Notes under the pieces: model-generated | What the model was told of the DNA's origin: nothing | What the model saw: only the letters and a program-made list of their open reading frames with translations | Database searches by the model: none | Shown: piece by piece, positions 16,982 to 26,197 of the stretch | How positions within the stretch are numbered: the first letter of the stretch is position 1 | Layout of the letters: each line of letters begins with the position of its first letter | Assembly (NCBI GenBank): GCA_947499155.1 | Contig: CANMND010000001.1 | Coordinates: 124,001-188,000, forward strand | Source: an uncultured Sphingomonadales bacterium | GTDB taxonomy: Bacteria > Pseudomonadota > Alphaproteobacteria > Sphingomonadales > Rhodothalassiaceae | DNA length: 64,000 nucleotides | Direction: 5' to 3' | Made by a program: the position numbers and the translations under genes

Positions 16982-17938
16982 TCAGGGGTGACGATAGCCA
17001 CCATATCCCCAGTCATGAAGCTTGCCATCCCTATCAGACAACTGAACACCACTGCCCGTTCGGATGACACCTATCTTTGTAACTGGGACGCCGGTCTGTT
17101 TCGCTTTTTCTTGCAGAATTGCTTCAAACTCAGGCGAGACCGTGAACAACAATTCATAATCGTCTCCGCCAGTCAGGGCATTTTCCAAAAGCCGACCGTT
17201 AATATCAACATATGATTGAACCTCAGGCGACAAGGGAACCTGGTTGATTTCGACATCAGCTCCCACACCACTTTGCCGACAGATATGGCCAAGATCGCCA
17301 ACAAGTCCGTCAGACACATCAATAGCGGCCGTTGCAATTCCCTGAATGGACATACCAAGGTTCAATCGCGGCTCAGGCGTATAATAGCGCGCGACAAGAT
17401 GATCATCCCAACCCAACTCATCTTTAAGACACAATAACCCAAGGGCAGAATCCCCAATGGTCCCGCTGACATAAATGGCGTCGCCTGCGCGCGCCCCGTT
17501 GCGTCTTAAAGCGCTTCCATGGGGCACAGAACCGATTGCTGTAACAGAAAGGGTGAGCCTGTCAGCACCGGAAATTGTATCCCCCCCATAAAGGGCGACG
17601 TTAAATGCTTTTTGATCACGTGCAAGACCTTCAACAAATTTGCGGGTAAATGTCTCGTCCAGTTCACCTGGATAGGCAATGGCCAGAAGATAGCCCAGTG
17701 GATATGCCCCCATGGCGGCCAGATCGGACAGATTAACCCGCAGCAGCCTCGACGCAATTACGTCTGCCGGGTCGGTCGCAAAAAAATGCCGACCTGCTAC
17801 CATCATATCTTTGGTGAAAACCAGATCCTGGCCAGCGGGTGGCGTCAGAATTGCCGCGTCATCCGTTAGGCCAAGGGACGGTGATCCCGGTGTTGTCAGC
17901 CGTGCAAAAATGGAGTCGATCAATTCGAATTCATCCAT
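16982..17938 (-). CDS. thiL: Thiamine-monophosphate kinase
   Basis: ThiL phosphorylates thiamine monophosphate to the active diphosphate. The 318-residue protein has the PurM/ThiL fold: GLTDDAAIL near the N terminus, DLVFTKDMMVAGRHF, the Mg/ATP region RLLRVNLSDLAAMGAYP, NVALYGGDTISG, AIDVSDGLVGDL and NALTGGDDYELLF. The length is typical. It follows nusB by 35 bp, and rib-nusB-thiL linkage is widespread in Proteobacteria. Confidence 0.95.
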   Translation of the reverse strand: MDEFELIDSIFARLTTPGSPSLGLTDDAAILTPPAGQDLVFTKDMMVAGRHFFATDPADVIASRLLRVNLSDLAAMGAYPLGYLLAIAYPGELDETFTRKFVEGLARDQKAFNVALYGGDTISGADRLTLSVTAIGSVPHGSALRRNGARAGDAIYVSGTIGDSALGLLCLKDELGWDDHLVARYYTPEPRLNLGMSIQGIATAAIDVSDGLVGDLGHICRQSGVGADVEINQVPLSPEVQSYVDINGRLLENALTGGDDYELLFTVSPEFEAILQEKAKQTGVPVTKIGVIRTGSGVQLSDRDGKLHDWGYGGYRHP

Positions 17939-17973
17939 ATCGCACTCTGCTCTGTTCCGTCATGTCACAACGG

Positions 17974-18495
17974 TTATTTACGGGGGCCACCTCTCAGCTC
18001 ACGGCTCATCTTGTCCAGAACGCCATTGGCAAAGGCCGGTTCAGCCCCATCAAAAAATGCGTGGGCTACATCCATATATTCATTAATAACTACAGCAGTT
18101 GGCACATCGGGGCGGGCCAGAAGCTCATAGGTTGCCGCACGCAATATCGCCCGCAAGACCGACTCAAGCCGATCAAGTGGCCAATTGGCAGCGAGCACTG
18201 AGACCAGCTTTTCATCAATCTCTTTTACTCGCTCGATAGTGCCCAGAACCAGATCTGCAAACAGGTCCTGGTCTGGCGCTGCATACAGATCACCTTCTAT
18301 TTCCTGCCCCAAACGAAAGGCACGAAATTCTGTCACGACATGTCGCGGATCCGCATCAGGATTGTGCTCAAGCTGATAAAGTGCCTGTACGGCACCAAGA
18401 CGCGCCGCTGCCCGTGCGCCGCCTGCAGGCTTTTTCCCAGTGGGGCGCCTGCCACGTCGAGTGCGCTTTGGTCCATAATCGGCATCGCCCGTCAT
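17974..18495 (-). CDS. nusB: Transcription antitermination factor NusB
   Basis: A 173-residue protein. The N terminus carries about 30 extra basic residues (KRTRRGRRPTGKK), then the helical NusB domain: ARLGAVQALYQLEHN, DLFADLVLGTIERVKEIDEKL, PLDRLESVLRAILRAATYELL and PTAVVINEYMDVAHAFFDG. NusB with NusE binds boxA of rRNA operons. The ATG at 18495 overlaps the ribH stop as ATGA; a longer frame from 18594 would lie inside ribH and is not used. Confidence 0.95.
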   Translation of the reverse strand: MTGDADYGPKRTRRGRRPTGKKPAGGARAAARLGAVQALYQLEHNPDADPRHVVTEFRAFRLGQEIEGDLYAAPDQDLFADLVLGTIERVKEIDEKLVSVLAANWPLDRLESVLRAILRAATYELLARPDVPTAVVINEYMDVAHAFFDGAEPAFANGVLDKMSRELRGGPRK

Positions 18496-18950
18496 TGAAC
18501 CACTCCAAAATGCTGTTTCAAATGCAGCATATCCAGACAGGCGCTGGCTGCAGCCCTGCCCTTGTTCCCTTTTTTGCGGTCGGCGCGCGCCCAAGCCTGA
18601 TCACGGTTTTCAGTAGTCAGAATTCCATAGCCGATGGCAAGACGATCGCGGACGGCCAAATCTTGTAGTCCCCGTGCGCTTTCCCCACAAACATAATCAT
18701 AATGCGTGGTTTCACCGCGGATGACCACACCCAGCCCCACATAACCATCATATTTCGAGTCAGAATCACGCCGCCCCGCTTCGGCTGCAAAAGCGATGGC
18801 AGCCGGAATCTCAAAGGCTCCCGGAACGCTTACCCGATCAAACGCCACCCCTTTTTCATCAAGGAATGCAGCAGCGCCGGCAAACAATTCATCTGCCAAA
18901 TCTTCGTAAAAGCGGGCTTCCACGATCAGAATGCGAAGAGAGTGTGTCAT
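18492..18950 (-). CDS. ribH: 6,7-dimethyl-8-ribityllumazine synthase
   Basis: RibH condenses the ribityl pyrimidine with dihydroxybutanone phosphate, the penultimate riboflavin step. The 152-residue protein shows VEARFYEDLADEL, SVPGAFEIPAAI, GYVGLGVVIRGETTHYDYVCGES and IGYGILTTENRDQAWARA, all family hallmarks including His of ETTHYD. It follows ribBX by 6 bp and overlaps nusB by 4 bp. Confidence 0.96.
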   Translation of the reverse strand: MTHSLRILIVEARFYEDLADELFAGAAAFLDEKGVAFDRVSVPGAFEIPAAIAFAAEAGRRDSDSKYDGYVGLGVVIRGETTHYDYVCGESARGLQDLAVRDRLAIGYGILTTENRDQAWARADRKKGNKGRAAASACLDMLHLKQHFGVVQ

Positions 18951-18956
18951 ATCCAG

Positions 18957-20078
18957 TCAGTCATTAGAGGGAATGGTGCGCTGTTCTACGATATTGAGGC
19001 CATAGCCCTCAAGGCCCACGATATTATGTTTCGTATTCGACAGCAGAATCAGGTCACGGACGCCAAGATCAAGCAAAATCTGCGCTCCGATTCCATAATT
19101 GCGCAAGTTAGCTGCATTGGTCGCGGGTTTTTTGCCAGGAGGAGCATGACGAACCTTCATATCCTCGGTCAATCGATCAGGGCGGACATCACGAATGATC
19201 ACCACCACCCCGCGGCCAGCCTTGCCAATCTCATCCATGGCTGATTGCAATTGTCCGGCCCGTCCACTGGCTTCACACAGAATATCATCGAACAGGTTAA
19301 CTGCATGCATTCGGACCATAACAGGTTCCGGCGTTGTAACATCGCCTTTCACCAACGCTATGTGCTCGGCATATTCTGCAGTGTTCACATAGACCTTCAT
19401 GTGCCAGTCGCCACCATGCTGGCTGGTAAAATAGCCCTCGTCCACAGCGTCAACCAGACTGTCATTCTGCAGGCGATAAGCAATCAGATCCCGGATCGTC
19501 GCGACCTTCAATCCATGCAGTTGCGCAAATCCCATCAAGTCCGGCAAGCGCGCCATGGTGCCGTCTTCGTTCATGATCTCGCAGATCACAGCAGATGGAT
19601 TAAGTCCCGCGAGACGGGCGATATCAACCGATGCTTCCGTATGTCCCGCGCGGACCAGAACCCCGCCATCACGCGCCACCAACGGAAAGACATGCCCAGG
19701 CGTTGCCAGATCATCCGCTCCACGGGCAGAATCGATAGCGACCTGAATTGTCCGCGCACGATCCGCAGCTGAAATGCCGGTTGTCACCCCTTCCCGCGCC
19801 TCGATGGATACAGTGAAGGCCGTCTGGTGACGGCTTTTGTTGTTCTGGCTCATCAAAGGCAGGTTGAGTGCTTCTGCCCGTCGTCTGCTTAGGGACAGGC
19901 ACACCAGACCACGACCATAACGCGCCATGAAATTAATCGCCTCAGGTGTCGCCATCTGGGCGGGGATAATTAGATCACCCTCATTTTCACGGTCTTCATC
20001 ATCGACAAGGATAAACATACGCCCGTTTCGTGCGTCTTCGATGACCTCTTCAATATCGGACAGAAATCCCTGTGCCAT
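18957..20078 (-). CDS. ribB: 3,4-dihydroxy-2-butanone-4-phosphate synthase with degenerate GTP cyclohydrolase II domain (RibBX type)
   Basis: The N-terminal 205 residues are an intact Rib[17 protein letters not shown], the [10 protein letters not shown] loop, [15 protein letters not shown] and [15 protein letters not shown]. The C-terminal half aligns with RibA by its VRMHA segment and closing [18 protein letters not shown], but the zinc-ligand Cys-x10-Cys-x-Cys is gone (the region reads [15 protein letters not shown]). It should therefore lack GTP cyclohydrolase II activity, as described for RibBX variants common in Proteobacteria. A separate ribA must exist elsewhere. Start has AAGGAA upstream; lies 15 bp after ribE. 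Confidence 0.93.
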   Translation of the reverse strand: MAQGFLSDIEEVIEDARNGRMFILVDDEDRENEGDLIIPAQMATPEAINFMARYGRGLVCLSLSRRRAEALNLPLMSQNNKSRHQTAFTVSIEAREGVTTGISAADRARTIQVAIDSARGADDLATPGHVFPLVARDGGVLVRAGHTEASVDIARLAGLNPSAVICEIMNEDGTMARLPDLMGFAQLHGLKVATIRDLIAYRLQNDSLVDAVDEGYFTSQHGGDWHMKVYVNTAEYAEHIALVKGDVTTPEPVMVRMHAVNLFDDILCEASGRAGQLQSAMDEIGKAGRGVVVIIRDVRPDRLTEDMKVRHAPPGKKPATNAANLRNYGIGAQILLDLGVRDLILLSNTKHNIVGLEGYGLNIVEQRTIPSND

Positions 20079-20093
20079 ACAACTTCCTTAACT

Positions 20094-20693
20094 TTACCGG
20101 GTAAAGCCCGTCATACGGGCGAGATAGCGGGCGAGAATATCGATTTCAAGATTGACCCGGTCACCCGCTTTTGCCGAATGAAATGCCGTTTCCTTCAGGC
20201 TGTGCGGTATGAGATTGACCGAAAAAGCAGCATTCGGCGTATCGATCACATCGTTTACAGTCAAGGATACTCCATTGACCGCAAGCGAGCCTTTCTTTGC
20301 CACATAAGGCGCAAGCTCTGCTGGCAGGGATATTCTAAAACGTTGCGAACCCTCTTGCTGCACGACATCAAGAATTTCACCTACAGCATCCACATGCCCC
20401 GTGACAATATGCCCGCCCAGTTCGTCCCCCACTTTCAAGGAACGCTCCAGATTGACAGCCGTCCCTTCTGTCCATGTTCCTAAAGCGGTGCAGGAAAATG
20501 TTTCCGTACTGGCATCAACTGAAAACCAGCCCGATCCTTTATCCACAACAGTGAGGCATACACCGGACACAGCGATGGATGCGCCGATGGCGATGCTGTC
20601 CGTTTCATAGGCGGTGGCGATTTCGATACGCACATCGTCCTTTTTTTCAAGGCTGCGGACATGCCCGACATCGGTGATGATTCCCGTGAACAC
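20094..20693 (-). CDS. ribE: Riboflavin synthase alpha chain
   Basis: The 199-residue enzyme dismutates two lumazines to riboflavin. It consists of two similar barrels: MFTGIITDVGHV with SIAVSGVCLTVV, and GGHIVTGHVDAVG with GSLAVNGVSLTVNDV. Start is GTG at 20693 with GGAG six bases upstream. It sits between ribD (17 bp) and ribBX in a single operon. Confidence 0.96.
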   Translation of the reverse strand: MFTGIITDVGHVRSLEKKDDVRIEIATAYETDSIAIGASIAVSGVCLTVVDKGSGWFSVDASTETFSCTALGTWTEGTAVNLERSLKVGDELGGHIVTGHVDAVGEILDVVQQEGSQRFRISLPAELAPYVAKKGSLAVNGVSLTVNDVIDTPNAAFSVNLIPHSLKETAFHSAKAGDRVNLEIDILARYLARMTGFTR

Positions 20694-20710
20694 TATTCAC
20701 TCCTCATTGG

Positions 20711-21787
20711 TCATGCGCGTTCATAGACATGAAGTTGGTCATTACCAAGCGATCGTTGCTCACATAGTCGAAATCGCTGGCTGTCCTGTGTTACATTCTC
20801 AACACCAAGCGGTCCAACAGCAGCCTTGCCGTCTCCACCAATCAATGATGGGCCTGTATAAAGATAAAGCCGGTCCACCAGATTCTCTTTTAAAAACGCT
20901 GTAGCAACCCCAGCGCCACCTTCTACCAACAGGCGGGTGATACCCCTGTCTGCCAGCGCCCTTAGCACGGCCGGAATTGAAACGCCTGCTAGAGCGGACT
21001 GAGCCTGCACCTTGAGAACAGAACCCTCACTGCTGTCATCGTCCTGCCCGGCGTCCACAGCTTTCGTATACCACCATCCCGAAGGCACAGGCTCCGGTGG
21101 TTGAGAACACAGCAAAATCCGCTGCGGTGATCTATCTGACAACCCCGGAAGACGACAGTCCAAGCGCGGATTATCAGCGTGATAAGTCCCGGAACCCACA
21201 AGAATGGCATCATGACGCGCCCGCAACAGATGACCGTGGTCCCGTGCTTCTTCCCCTGTAATCCACTGGCTATGGCCTGTAACACTGGCAATCCGGCCAT
21301 CCAGCGATTGGGCGATTTTCAGGCTGACCAATGGGCGGTTTTCACGGACTTTCAACAAAAACCCACGATTAAGGTCAGCGGCATCATCGGCAAGCACCCC
21401 CAGCCTTGTCGCGATTCCCGCCGCCTCCAGCGCCGCCATGCCCTTGCCCGCTGTACGAGGATCGGGATCTTCCAGTGCCACCACCACCCGCGTCACCCCT
21501 GCCTTGATCAGCGCCTCGGCACAAGGCGGCGTCTGGCCATGATGGGCGCAAGGCTCAAGTGTCACATAAGCCGTAGCACCCCGCGCTTCTTCCGCTGCAC
21601 GTGCCAGTGCGACCTGTTCTGCATGGGGACGCCCGCCCGGCTGTGTCCATCCACGGGCGATGATATGATCATTTTTGACGAGGATACAACCAACCGCCGG
21701 ATTAGGCGCAACACGACCAAGCCCCCGCCTGGCAAGACGCAAAGCCATGGTCATTAAGGCGTAATCTCTGTTCGCCTCATCCATCAT
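20711..21787 (-). CDS. ribD: Bifunctional riboflavin deaminase/reductase RibD
   Basis: A 358-residue enzyme. The N-terminal deaminase has the zinc motif HAE (GGRPHAEQVAL) and PCAHHGQTPPCAEAL; the C-terminal reductase has SLKIAQSLDGRIA, GSGTYHADNPRLDCR and LLVEGGAGVATAFL. It performs the second and third steps of riboflavin synthesis. Tandem ATGs mark the start. It follows nrdR by 33 bp; nrdR-ribD adjacency is a well known alphaproteobacterial order. Confidence 0.96.
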   Translation of the reverse strand: MMDEANRDYALMTMALRLARRGLGRVAPNPAVGCILVKNDHIIARGWTQPGGRPHAEQVALARAAEEARGATAYVTLEPCAHHGQTPPCAEALIKAGVTRVVVALEDPDPRTAGKGMAALEAAGIATRLGVLADDAADLNRGFLLKVRENRPLVSLKIAQSLDGRIASVTGHSQWITGEEARDHGHLLRARHDAILVGSGTYHADNPRLDCRLPGLSDRSPQRILLCSQPPEPVPSGWWYTKAVDAGQDDDSSEGSVLKVQAQSALAGVSIPAVLRALADRGITRLLVEGGAGVATAFLKENLVDRLYLYTGPSLIGGDGKAAVGPLGVENVTQDSQRFRLCEQRSLGNDQLHVYERA

Positions 21788-21820
21788 GGCAGATGTTCCT
21801 TTGGACCACTCAGGTTCTGG

Positions 21821-22300
21821 TCAGTCGCTGAAATCATCTGTTTGCGAATCGGACCCTTGCAAGGTTGACAGGAAATTTTCAAAGTCCTGCGCTTCCCGGA
21901 AGTTCCGGTAAACAGAGGCATAGCGCACATAGGCCACCTGATCGAGGCTGGAAAGCGCATCCATCACAAGCTGTCCGATGGTGTCGGTTTTCACCTCTGA
22001 ATCACCCATAGACTCAAGGCGTCGCACCAGACCATTGACCATACGCTCCACGCGCTCGGCTTCGACCGGACGCTTGCGCAGGGCAATATCAATAGACCGC
22101 TGCAGCTTGTCCCGCTCGAAAGGCACCCGCCTGCCGCTACGCTTGAGGACGGTCAATTCGCGCAACTGCACCCTTTCAAATGTGGTGAACCGCGCCCCGC
22201 AACCAGGACAAAAGCGACGACGCCTGATGGCAGATCGGTCTTCTGTCGGTCGCGAGTCCTTTACCTGTGTGTCTTCATTTCCGCAAAACGGGCAACGCAT
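21821..22300 (-). CDS. nrdR: Transcriptional repressor NrdR
   Basis: A 159-residue repressor of ribonucleotide reductase genes. The zinc ribbon starts the protein ([18 protein letters not shown] and [17 protein letters not shown]), followed by an ATP-cone ([22 protein letters not shown] through [11 protein letters not shown]). Length is normal. It lies 50 bp after glyA, and the glyA-nrdR-rib order is conserved. Confidence 0.97.
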   Translation of the reverse strand: MRCPFCGNEDTQVKDSRPTEDRSAIRRRRFCPGCGARFTTFERVQLRELTVLKRSGRRVPFERDKLQRSIDIALRKRPVEAERVERMVNGLVRRLESMGDSEVKTDTIGQLVMDALSSLDQVAYVRYASVYRNFREAQDFENFLSTLQGSDSQTDDFSD

Positions 22301-22350
22301 GCCATCCCTTTCCCATCACGAAAATCACGCCATCTTGTCACGCAGGCTGC

Positions 22351-23667
22351 TTACCCCAATGGATAAATAGGAAAACGGCCACATAATTCCCGAACCTTCA
22401 AGCGAACGCCTTCTTCAACTGCACCATTATTGTCTGCACCATTGGCGGCAAGCCCGTCCAGAACTTCAGTAATCCAGTCGCCAATGCTTTCAAATTCAGC
22501 AATGCCAAATCCGCGCGTGGTACCCGCTGGAGAACCGACGCGAATACCTGACGTGATAAACGGCTTTTCAGGATCAAACGGCACACCATTCTTGTTACAG
22601 GTGATGCTGGAACGCTCCAATGCCTCGTCTGCGGCCTTGCCGGTGAGTCCCTTAGGACGCAGATCGACAAGAACCAGATGCGTGTCTGTCCCGCCTGAAA
22701 CCAGATCAAAGCCGTTCTTGCGCAATCTCTCTCCCAAAGCCCGGGCGTTTTGCTGAACAGCTTTTGCATAGGTTTTGAACGATGGCTGCAAGGCCTCCCC
22801 GAAGGCCACCGCCTTGGCGGCAATCACATGCATCAAGGGGCCACCCTGCATGCCTGGAAAGACGGCAGAATTGAATTTCTTGCCCAGGTCTTCGTCATTG
22901 GACAAGATCATGCCACCACGCGGGCCGCGCAGGGTTTTGTGGGTTGTGGTTGTCACCACATGGGCATGAGGCAAGGGGTTGGGGTGAACTCCGCCTGCAA
23001 CCAGCCCTGCAAAATGGGCCATGTCCACCATAAGCCAGGCGCCAACGCTGTCTGCAATCTCACGGAAGCGGGCAAAGTCGATCACGCGTGAATAGGCAGA
23101 GCCACCTGCAATAATCATCCGCGGCTTATGCTTGACCGCAAGGGCTGCCACTTCGTCATAGTCAATCAAGCCGTCCTCGCGCTTTACGCCATAGGGAACT
23201 GCATTGAACCATTTCCCTGATATATTGGGCGGTGCACCATGGGTGAGATGGCCGCCGGCATCCAGTGACATTCCCAAAATGGTATCTCCGGGATTAAGCA
23301 GGGCCAGAAAAACCGCACCGTTTGCCTGCGCTCCTGAATGGGGCTGAACATTGATATAAGAGCAGCCAAACAGCTTTTTTGCCCTGTCAATCGCCAGTTG
23401 TTCGCCCACATCGACAAATTCGCAGCCCTGATAATAGCGACGCCCCGGATACCCTTCTGCGTATTTATTGGTAAGCACTGAGCCCTGCGCTTCCAGAACA
23501 GCCCGGCTGACAATATTTTCAGATGCGATCAACTCGATCTGGTTCTGCTGGCGGACCAGTTCATCACCAATAGACTTGGCCAGATCGGGATCGGTGTCAG
23601 CGAGTGAACGATTGAAAAATCCGCTATCAGCCGGGTTTGGCGTCTGTATTTTTTCAGCAAGCGACAT
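22351..23667 (-). CDS. glyA: Serine hydroxymethyltransferase
   Basis: A PLP enzyme that converts serine to glycine and feeds one-carbon units to folate. The 438-residue protein contains [48 protein letters not shown] and the PLP lysine in [15 protein letters not shown], then [14 protein letters not shown] 23667 is chosen (AAGGA nine bases before) over TTG 23688. It precedes nrdR on the same strand. Confidence 0.96.
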   Translation of the reverse strand: MSLAEKIQTPNPADSGFFNRSLADTDPDLAKSIGDELVRQQNQIELIASENIVSRAVLEAQGSVLTNKYAEGYPGRRYYQGCEFVDVGEQLAIDRAKKLFGCSYINVQPHSGAQANGAVFLALLNPGDTILGMSLDAGGHLTHGAPPNISGKWFNAVPYGVKREDGLIDYDEVAALAVKHKPRMIIAGGSAYSRVIDFARFREIADSVGAWLMVDMAHFAGLVAGGVHPNPLPHAHVVTTTTHKTLRGPRGGMILSNDEDLGKKFNSAVFPGMQGGPLMHVIAAKAVAFGEALQPSFKTYAKAVQQNARALGERLRKNGFDLVSGGTDTHLVLVDLRPKGLTGKAADEALERSSITCNKNGVPFDPEKPFITSGIRVGSPAGTTRGFGIAEFESIGDWITEVLDGLAANGADNNGAVEEGVRLKVRELCGRFPIYPLG

Positions 23668-23696
23668 AACAGGCAATCCTTTGCACAATAAAAGGC

Positions 23697-24155
23697 TTAG
23701 TCGTTGGACCCAATGATCGGTTCACCCAGCTTGTTGACGCGGCGCTGGTGCCGTCCCCCCTCAAATTCAGTTGCCAGAAACACATCCAGCACCTCTGTCG
23801 CCATAACATCACCCACCAGACGCGAACCCATGGCAAGCACATTGGCATCATTATGCTGGCGTGCCAGTCTCGCCGACAAGGGTTCGCTGCACAAGGCACA
23901 ACGTACTTCTGGGTGGCGGTTTGCGGCAATCGATATCCCTACCCCTGAGCCACAGATGACCAGACCGCGTTCCGATTTTCCGGACGCAATATCATCTGCA
24001 AGCTTATAGCCATAATCGGGATAATCCACGCTCTCAGACGTGTGCGCACCAAGATCACGCACCTCCCAGCCCAGGGATTTCAGATGGGTGACAAGCACCT
24101 GCTTTAAAGGCAAACCTGCATGGTCTGCTGCAACAGAGATGACTTTTGCGACCAT
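23697..24155 (-). CDS. rpiB: Ribose-5-phosphate isomerase B
   Basis: A 152-residue RpiB/LacAB-type isomerase of the pentose phosphate pathway. Seen are [21 protein letters not shown], the active-site [17 protein letters not shown] with its Cys, and [11 protein letters not shown]. The ATG at 24155 (MVAKVIS) is used; the frame continues upstream to 24218 without conserved sequence. First gene of the minus-strand run toward thiL; rpiB-glyA-nrdR linkage is usual in this class. Confidence 0.95.
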   Translation of the reverse strand: MVAKVISVAADHAGLPLKQVLVTHLKSLGWEVRDLGAHTSESVDYPDYGYKLADDIASGKSERGLVICGSGVGISIAANRHPEVRCALCSEPLSARLARQHNDANVLAMGSRLVGDVMATEVLDVFLATEFEGGRHQRRVNKLGEPIIGSND

Positions 24156-24404
24156 AAGGGACCTGTCCTGTCGGTTGCCGAATTGCTGAGTGGGAAATCG
24201 AACACGAAACGAACCCATTGGGATAACGCCTGCCTCTTATCACATAACTCTTGCTTGCGCCAAGGATCAGAGCGGGCGAACTTTCTGTGGTTTATTCGTG
24301 TCTTCAAAATCCGACAATAGAGGTCACGTCACACTTCATACAGAAATTAAAATCTTATTAATTAAGAATTACCTGATAAATAATGTCAAATACTTAGATG
24401 ACTC

Positions 24405-24433
24405 TTGAATTTATAGTTGCGCATTGCAATAAT
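24405..24433 (+). promoter_or_regulatory. Candidate sigma70 promoter of the MucR gene in an AT-rich gap
   Basis: TTGAAT (24405-24410), 17 bases, then AATAAT (24428-24433), 36 bp before the start codon. The 310 bp gap between rpiB and this gene is AT-rich from about 24340, which suits MucR-type proteins that bind AT-rich DNA and often repress themselves. No other gene is seen in the gap. Confidence 0.4.
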
Positions 24434-24468
24434 ATAGGTAGTTTTCGAAACTGTTATGGGAACGTACC

Positions 24469-24897
24469 ATGAATGATAAATCTAACGAAAAAATGTCAAA
24501 AGAAGAAAGACTTCAAATGGTAGCGGATATTGTGACAGCTTATGTCAGTCATAATCCTCTCCCTTCTTCACACTTGCCAGAAGTCATTGCTACAGTTCAT
24601 GAGTCTCTGGCAAAGCTTGAGACAGGTGATCAAGAAGAGCCTGCTGTGGCGCAAAAACCTGCGGTGCCGATCAAGCGATCGATCACTGATGATTACATCA
24701 TTTGTCTTGAGGATGGAAAACAGCTTAAAATGCTGAAACGCTATCTGCGGACAAAATATGACATGACCCCCGAACAATATCGGGCAAAATGGAATCTGCC
24801 CGCAGATTACCCCATGGTTGCACCCAGCTATTCCAGACGCCGGTCACAATTTGCCAAGGATATTGGTCTTGGGCGCGGTGGCCGCAGTAAAAACTGA
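24469..24897 (+). CDS. MucR/Ros family regulator with altered zinc site
   Basis: A 142-residue regulator: helical N terminus (RLQMVADIVTAYVSHN), an acidic linker, then the Ros/MucR DNA-binding domain ICLEDGKQLKMLKRYLRTKYDMTPEQYRAKW, given here in part, and a basic tail (SRRRSQFAKDIGLGRGGRSKN). In the zinc-binding type the ligands are Cys-x2-Cys (or Asp) and two His; here they are Cys79, Asp82, Tyr92 and Tyr97, so zinc binding is doubtful. Zinc-free Ros homologues are known in Rhizobiales. MucR proteins control exopolysaccharide, motility and cell cycle genes and act as H-NS-like silencers. GGGA lies about eight bases upstream. Confidence 0.92.
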   Translation: MNDKSNEKMSKEERLQMVADIVTAYVSHNPLPSSHLPEVIATVHESLAKLETGDQEEPAVAQKPAVPIKRSITDDYIICLEDGKQLKMLKRYLRTKYDMTPEQYRAKWNLPADYPMVAPSYSRRRSQFAKDIGLGRGGRSKN

Positions 24898-25014
24898 CGG
24901 GCTACGTCCTGTAGCCGAAATATGCGTCCCCAATCACCCAGGGATTGACCTTGGGCGAGAGACTTCTATGGTCCTGCGCTATCTTTCAATCATGATCGGA
25001 AGGAGGCGCAGCCC

Positions 25015-26160
25015 ATGGATTTTGAACTGACAGAAGAACAGGCCCTTATCCGTGATATGGCGCGCCAGTTTGCCAATCAGACCCTGTTGCCCAACGCTGC
25101 CCATTGGGATGAGGAGAAAATCTTTCCCAAAGACGCGCTCCGGGCAGCAGCAGATTTGGGCTTTGCCTCTATTTATGTGGATGAAGCCCATGGCGGCGTT
25201 GGCCTCACCAGAGTAGAAGCTGCCCTGATCATGGAGCAGCTTTCCTATGGCTGCCCTTCAACCGCTGCCTATATTTCCATCCATAATATGGTCAATTGGA
25301 TGATTGCCCATTTTGGCAATGACAGCCAACGGGAGCGCTGGACCGACTCATTGTCCAGCATGGAAAAATTCGCAAGCTATTGCCTGACCGAGCCCTCTTC
25401 AGGGTCAGATGCCGCCTCTCTCAAGACCAAAGCCCTGAAAGACGGCGATCATTATGTCTTGAATGGCAGCAAGGCCTTTATTTCAGGCGCGGGCGATCAT
25501 GGCGCAGATATCTATCTGGTCATGGTCCGCACCGGTGAAGTCGGCCCCAAAGGCATATCGTGCATTATCGTTGAAAAGGGCACTAAGGGCATGAGCTTTG
25601 GCGCCCAGGAAAAAAAGCTCGGCTGGCATTCGCAACCCACAGCTACCGTCAATTTTGACGATTGCCGGGTTCCTGCTGAAAACCTGATTGGCAAGGAAGG
25701 CGATGGCTTTAAAATCGCTATGCAGGGCCTTGATGGTGGACGGCTCAATATTGGTGCCTGCTCCATAGGCGGGGCGCAATTTGCCCTCGACACAGCCATT
25801 TCTTATGTGAAGGAACGCAAGCAGTTCGGCCGCGCCATTGCCGAATTTCAGGCCACACAATTCAAGCTGGCTGATATGGCGACGGAACTGGAGGCGGCCC
25901 GCTTGCTGCTTTATTCCGCCGCACAAAAAGTCACGGCCAAAACACCGGACGCCACAGCGCATGCCGCCATGGCCAAACGTCTGGCAACCGACACCGGCTT
26001 TCGCGTTACCAATGACGCGCTACAGCTTCATGGCGGCTATGGCTATCTGATGGATTACCCGATCGAGCGGGTGCTGCGTGACCTGCGGGTGCACCAGATT
26101 CTGGAAGGCACCAATGAAATCATGCGCGTGATCACGGCCCGGCATTTGCTGAAAGACTAG
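25015..26160 (+). CDS. Acyl-CoA dehydrogenase, isobutyryl-CoA type
   Basis: A 381-residue flavoenzyme with the three-domain acyl-CoA dehydrogenase fold: ACLTEP-like CLTEPSSGSDAASLKT, the KAFISGAGDHGADIYLVMVRTG strand region, QFGRAIAEFQATQFKLADM, and the catalytic Glu in ILEGTNEIMRVI. The overall pattern (SYGCPSTAAYISIHNMVNWMI) is closest to isobutyryl-CoA dehydrogenases of valine breakdown. AGGAGG lies ahead of the ATG. It stands alone: no other branched-chain catabolic gene is adjacent, so the substrate is uncertain. Confidence 0.9.
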   Translation: MDFELTEEQALIRDMARQFANQTLLPNAAHWDEEKIFPKDALRAAADLGFASIYVDEAHGGVGLTRVEAALIMEQLSYGCPSTAAYISIHNMVNWMIAHFGNDSQRERWTDSLSSMEKFASYCLTEPSSGSDAASLKTKALKDGDHYVLNGSKAFISGAGDHGADIYLVMVRTGEVGPKGISCIIVEKGTKGMSFGAQEKKLGWHSQPTATVNFDDCRVPAENLIGKEGDGFKIAMQGLDGGRLNIGACSIGGAQFALDTAISYVKERKQFGRAIAEFQATQFKLADMATELEAARLLLYSAAQKVTAKTPDATAHAAMAKRLATDTGFRVTNDALQLHGGYGYLMDYPIERVLRDLRVHQILEGTNEIMRVITARHLLKD

Positions 26161-26197
26161 AGAGACGTTGGCGGCAAAATACGACTTGCCGCCAGTG

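Noticed and set aside
18496-18594. Longer NusB start at 18594
   Set aside because: It would overlap ribH coding by 100 bp with no conserved residues; the ATGA overlap at 18492-18495 fits better.
20694-22350. FMN riboswitch for the riboflavin genes
   Set aside because: The gaps before ribE, ribD and nrdR are short (17 to 50 bp) and show no RFN-type conserved stems.
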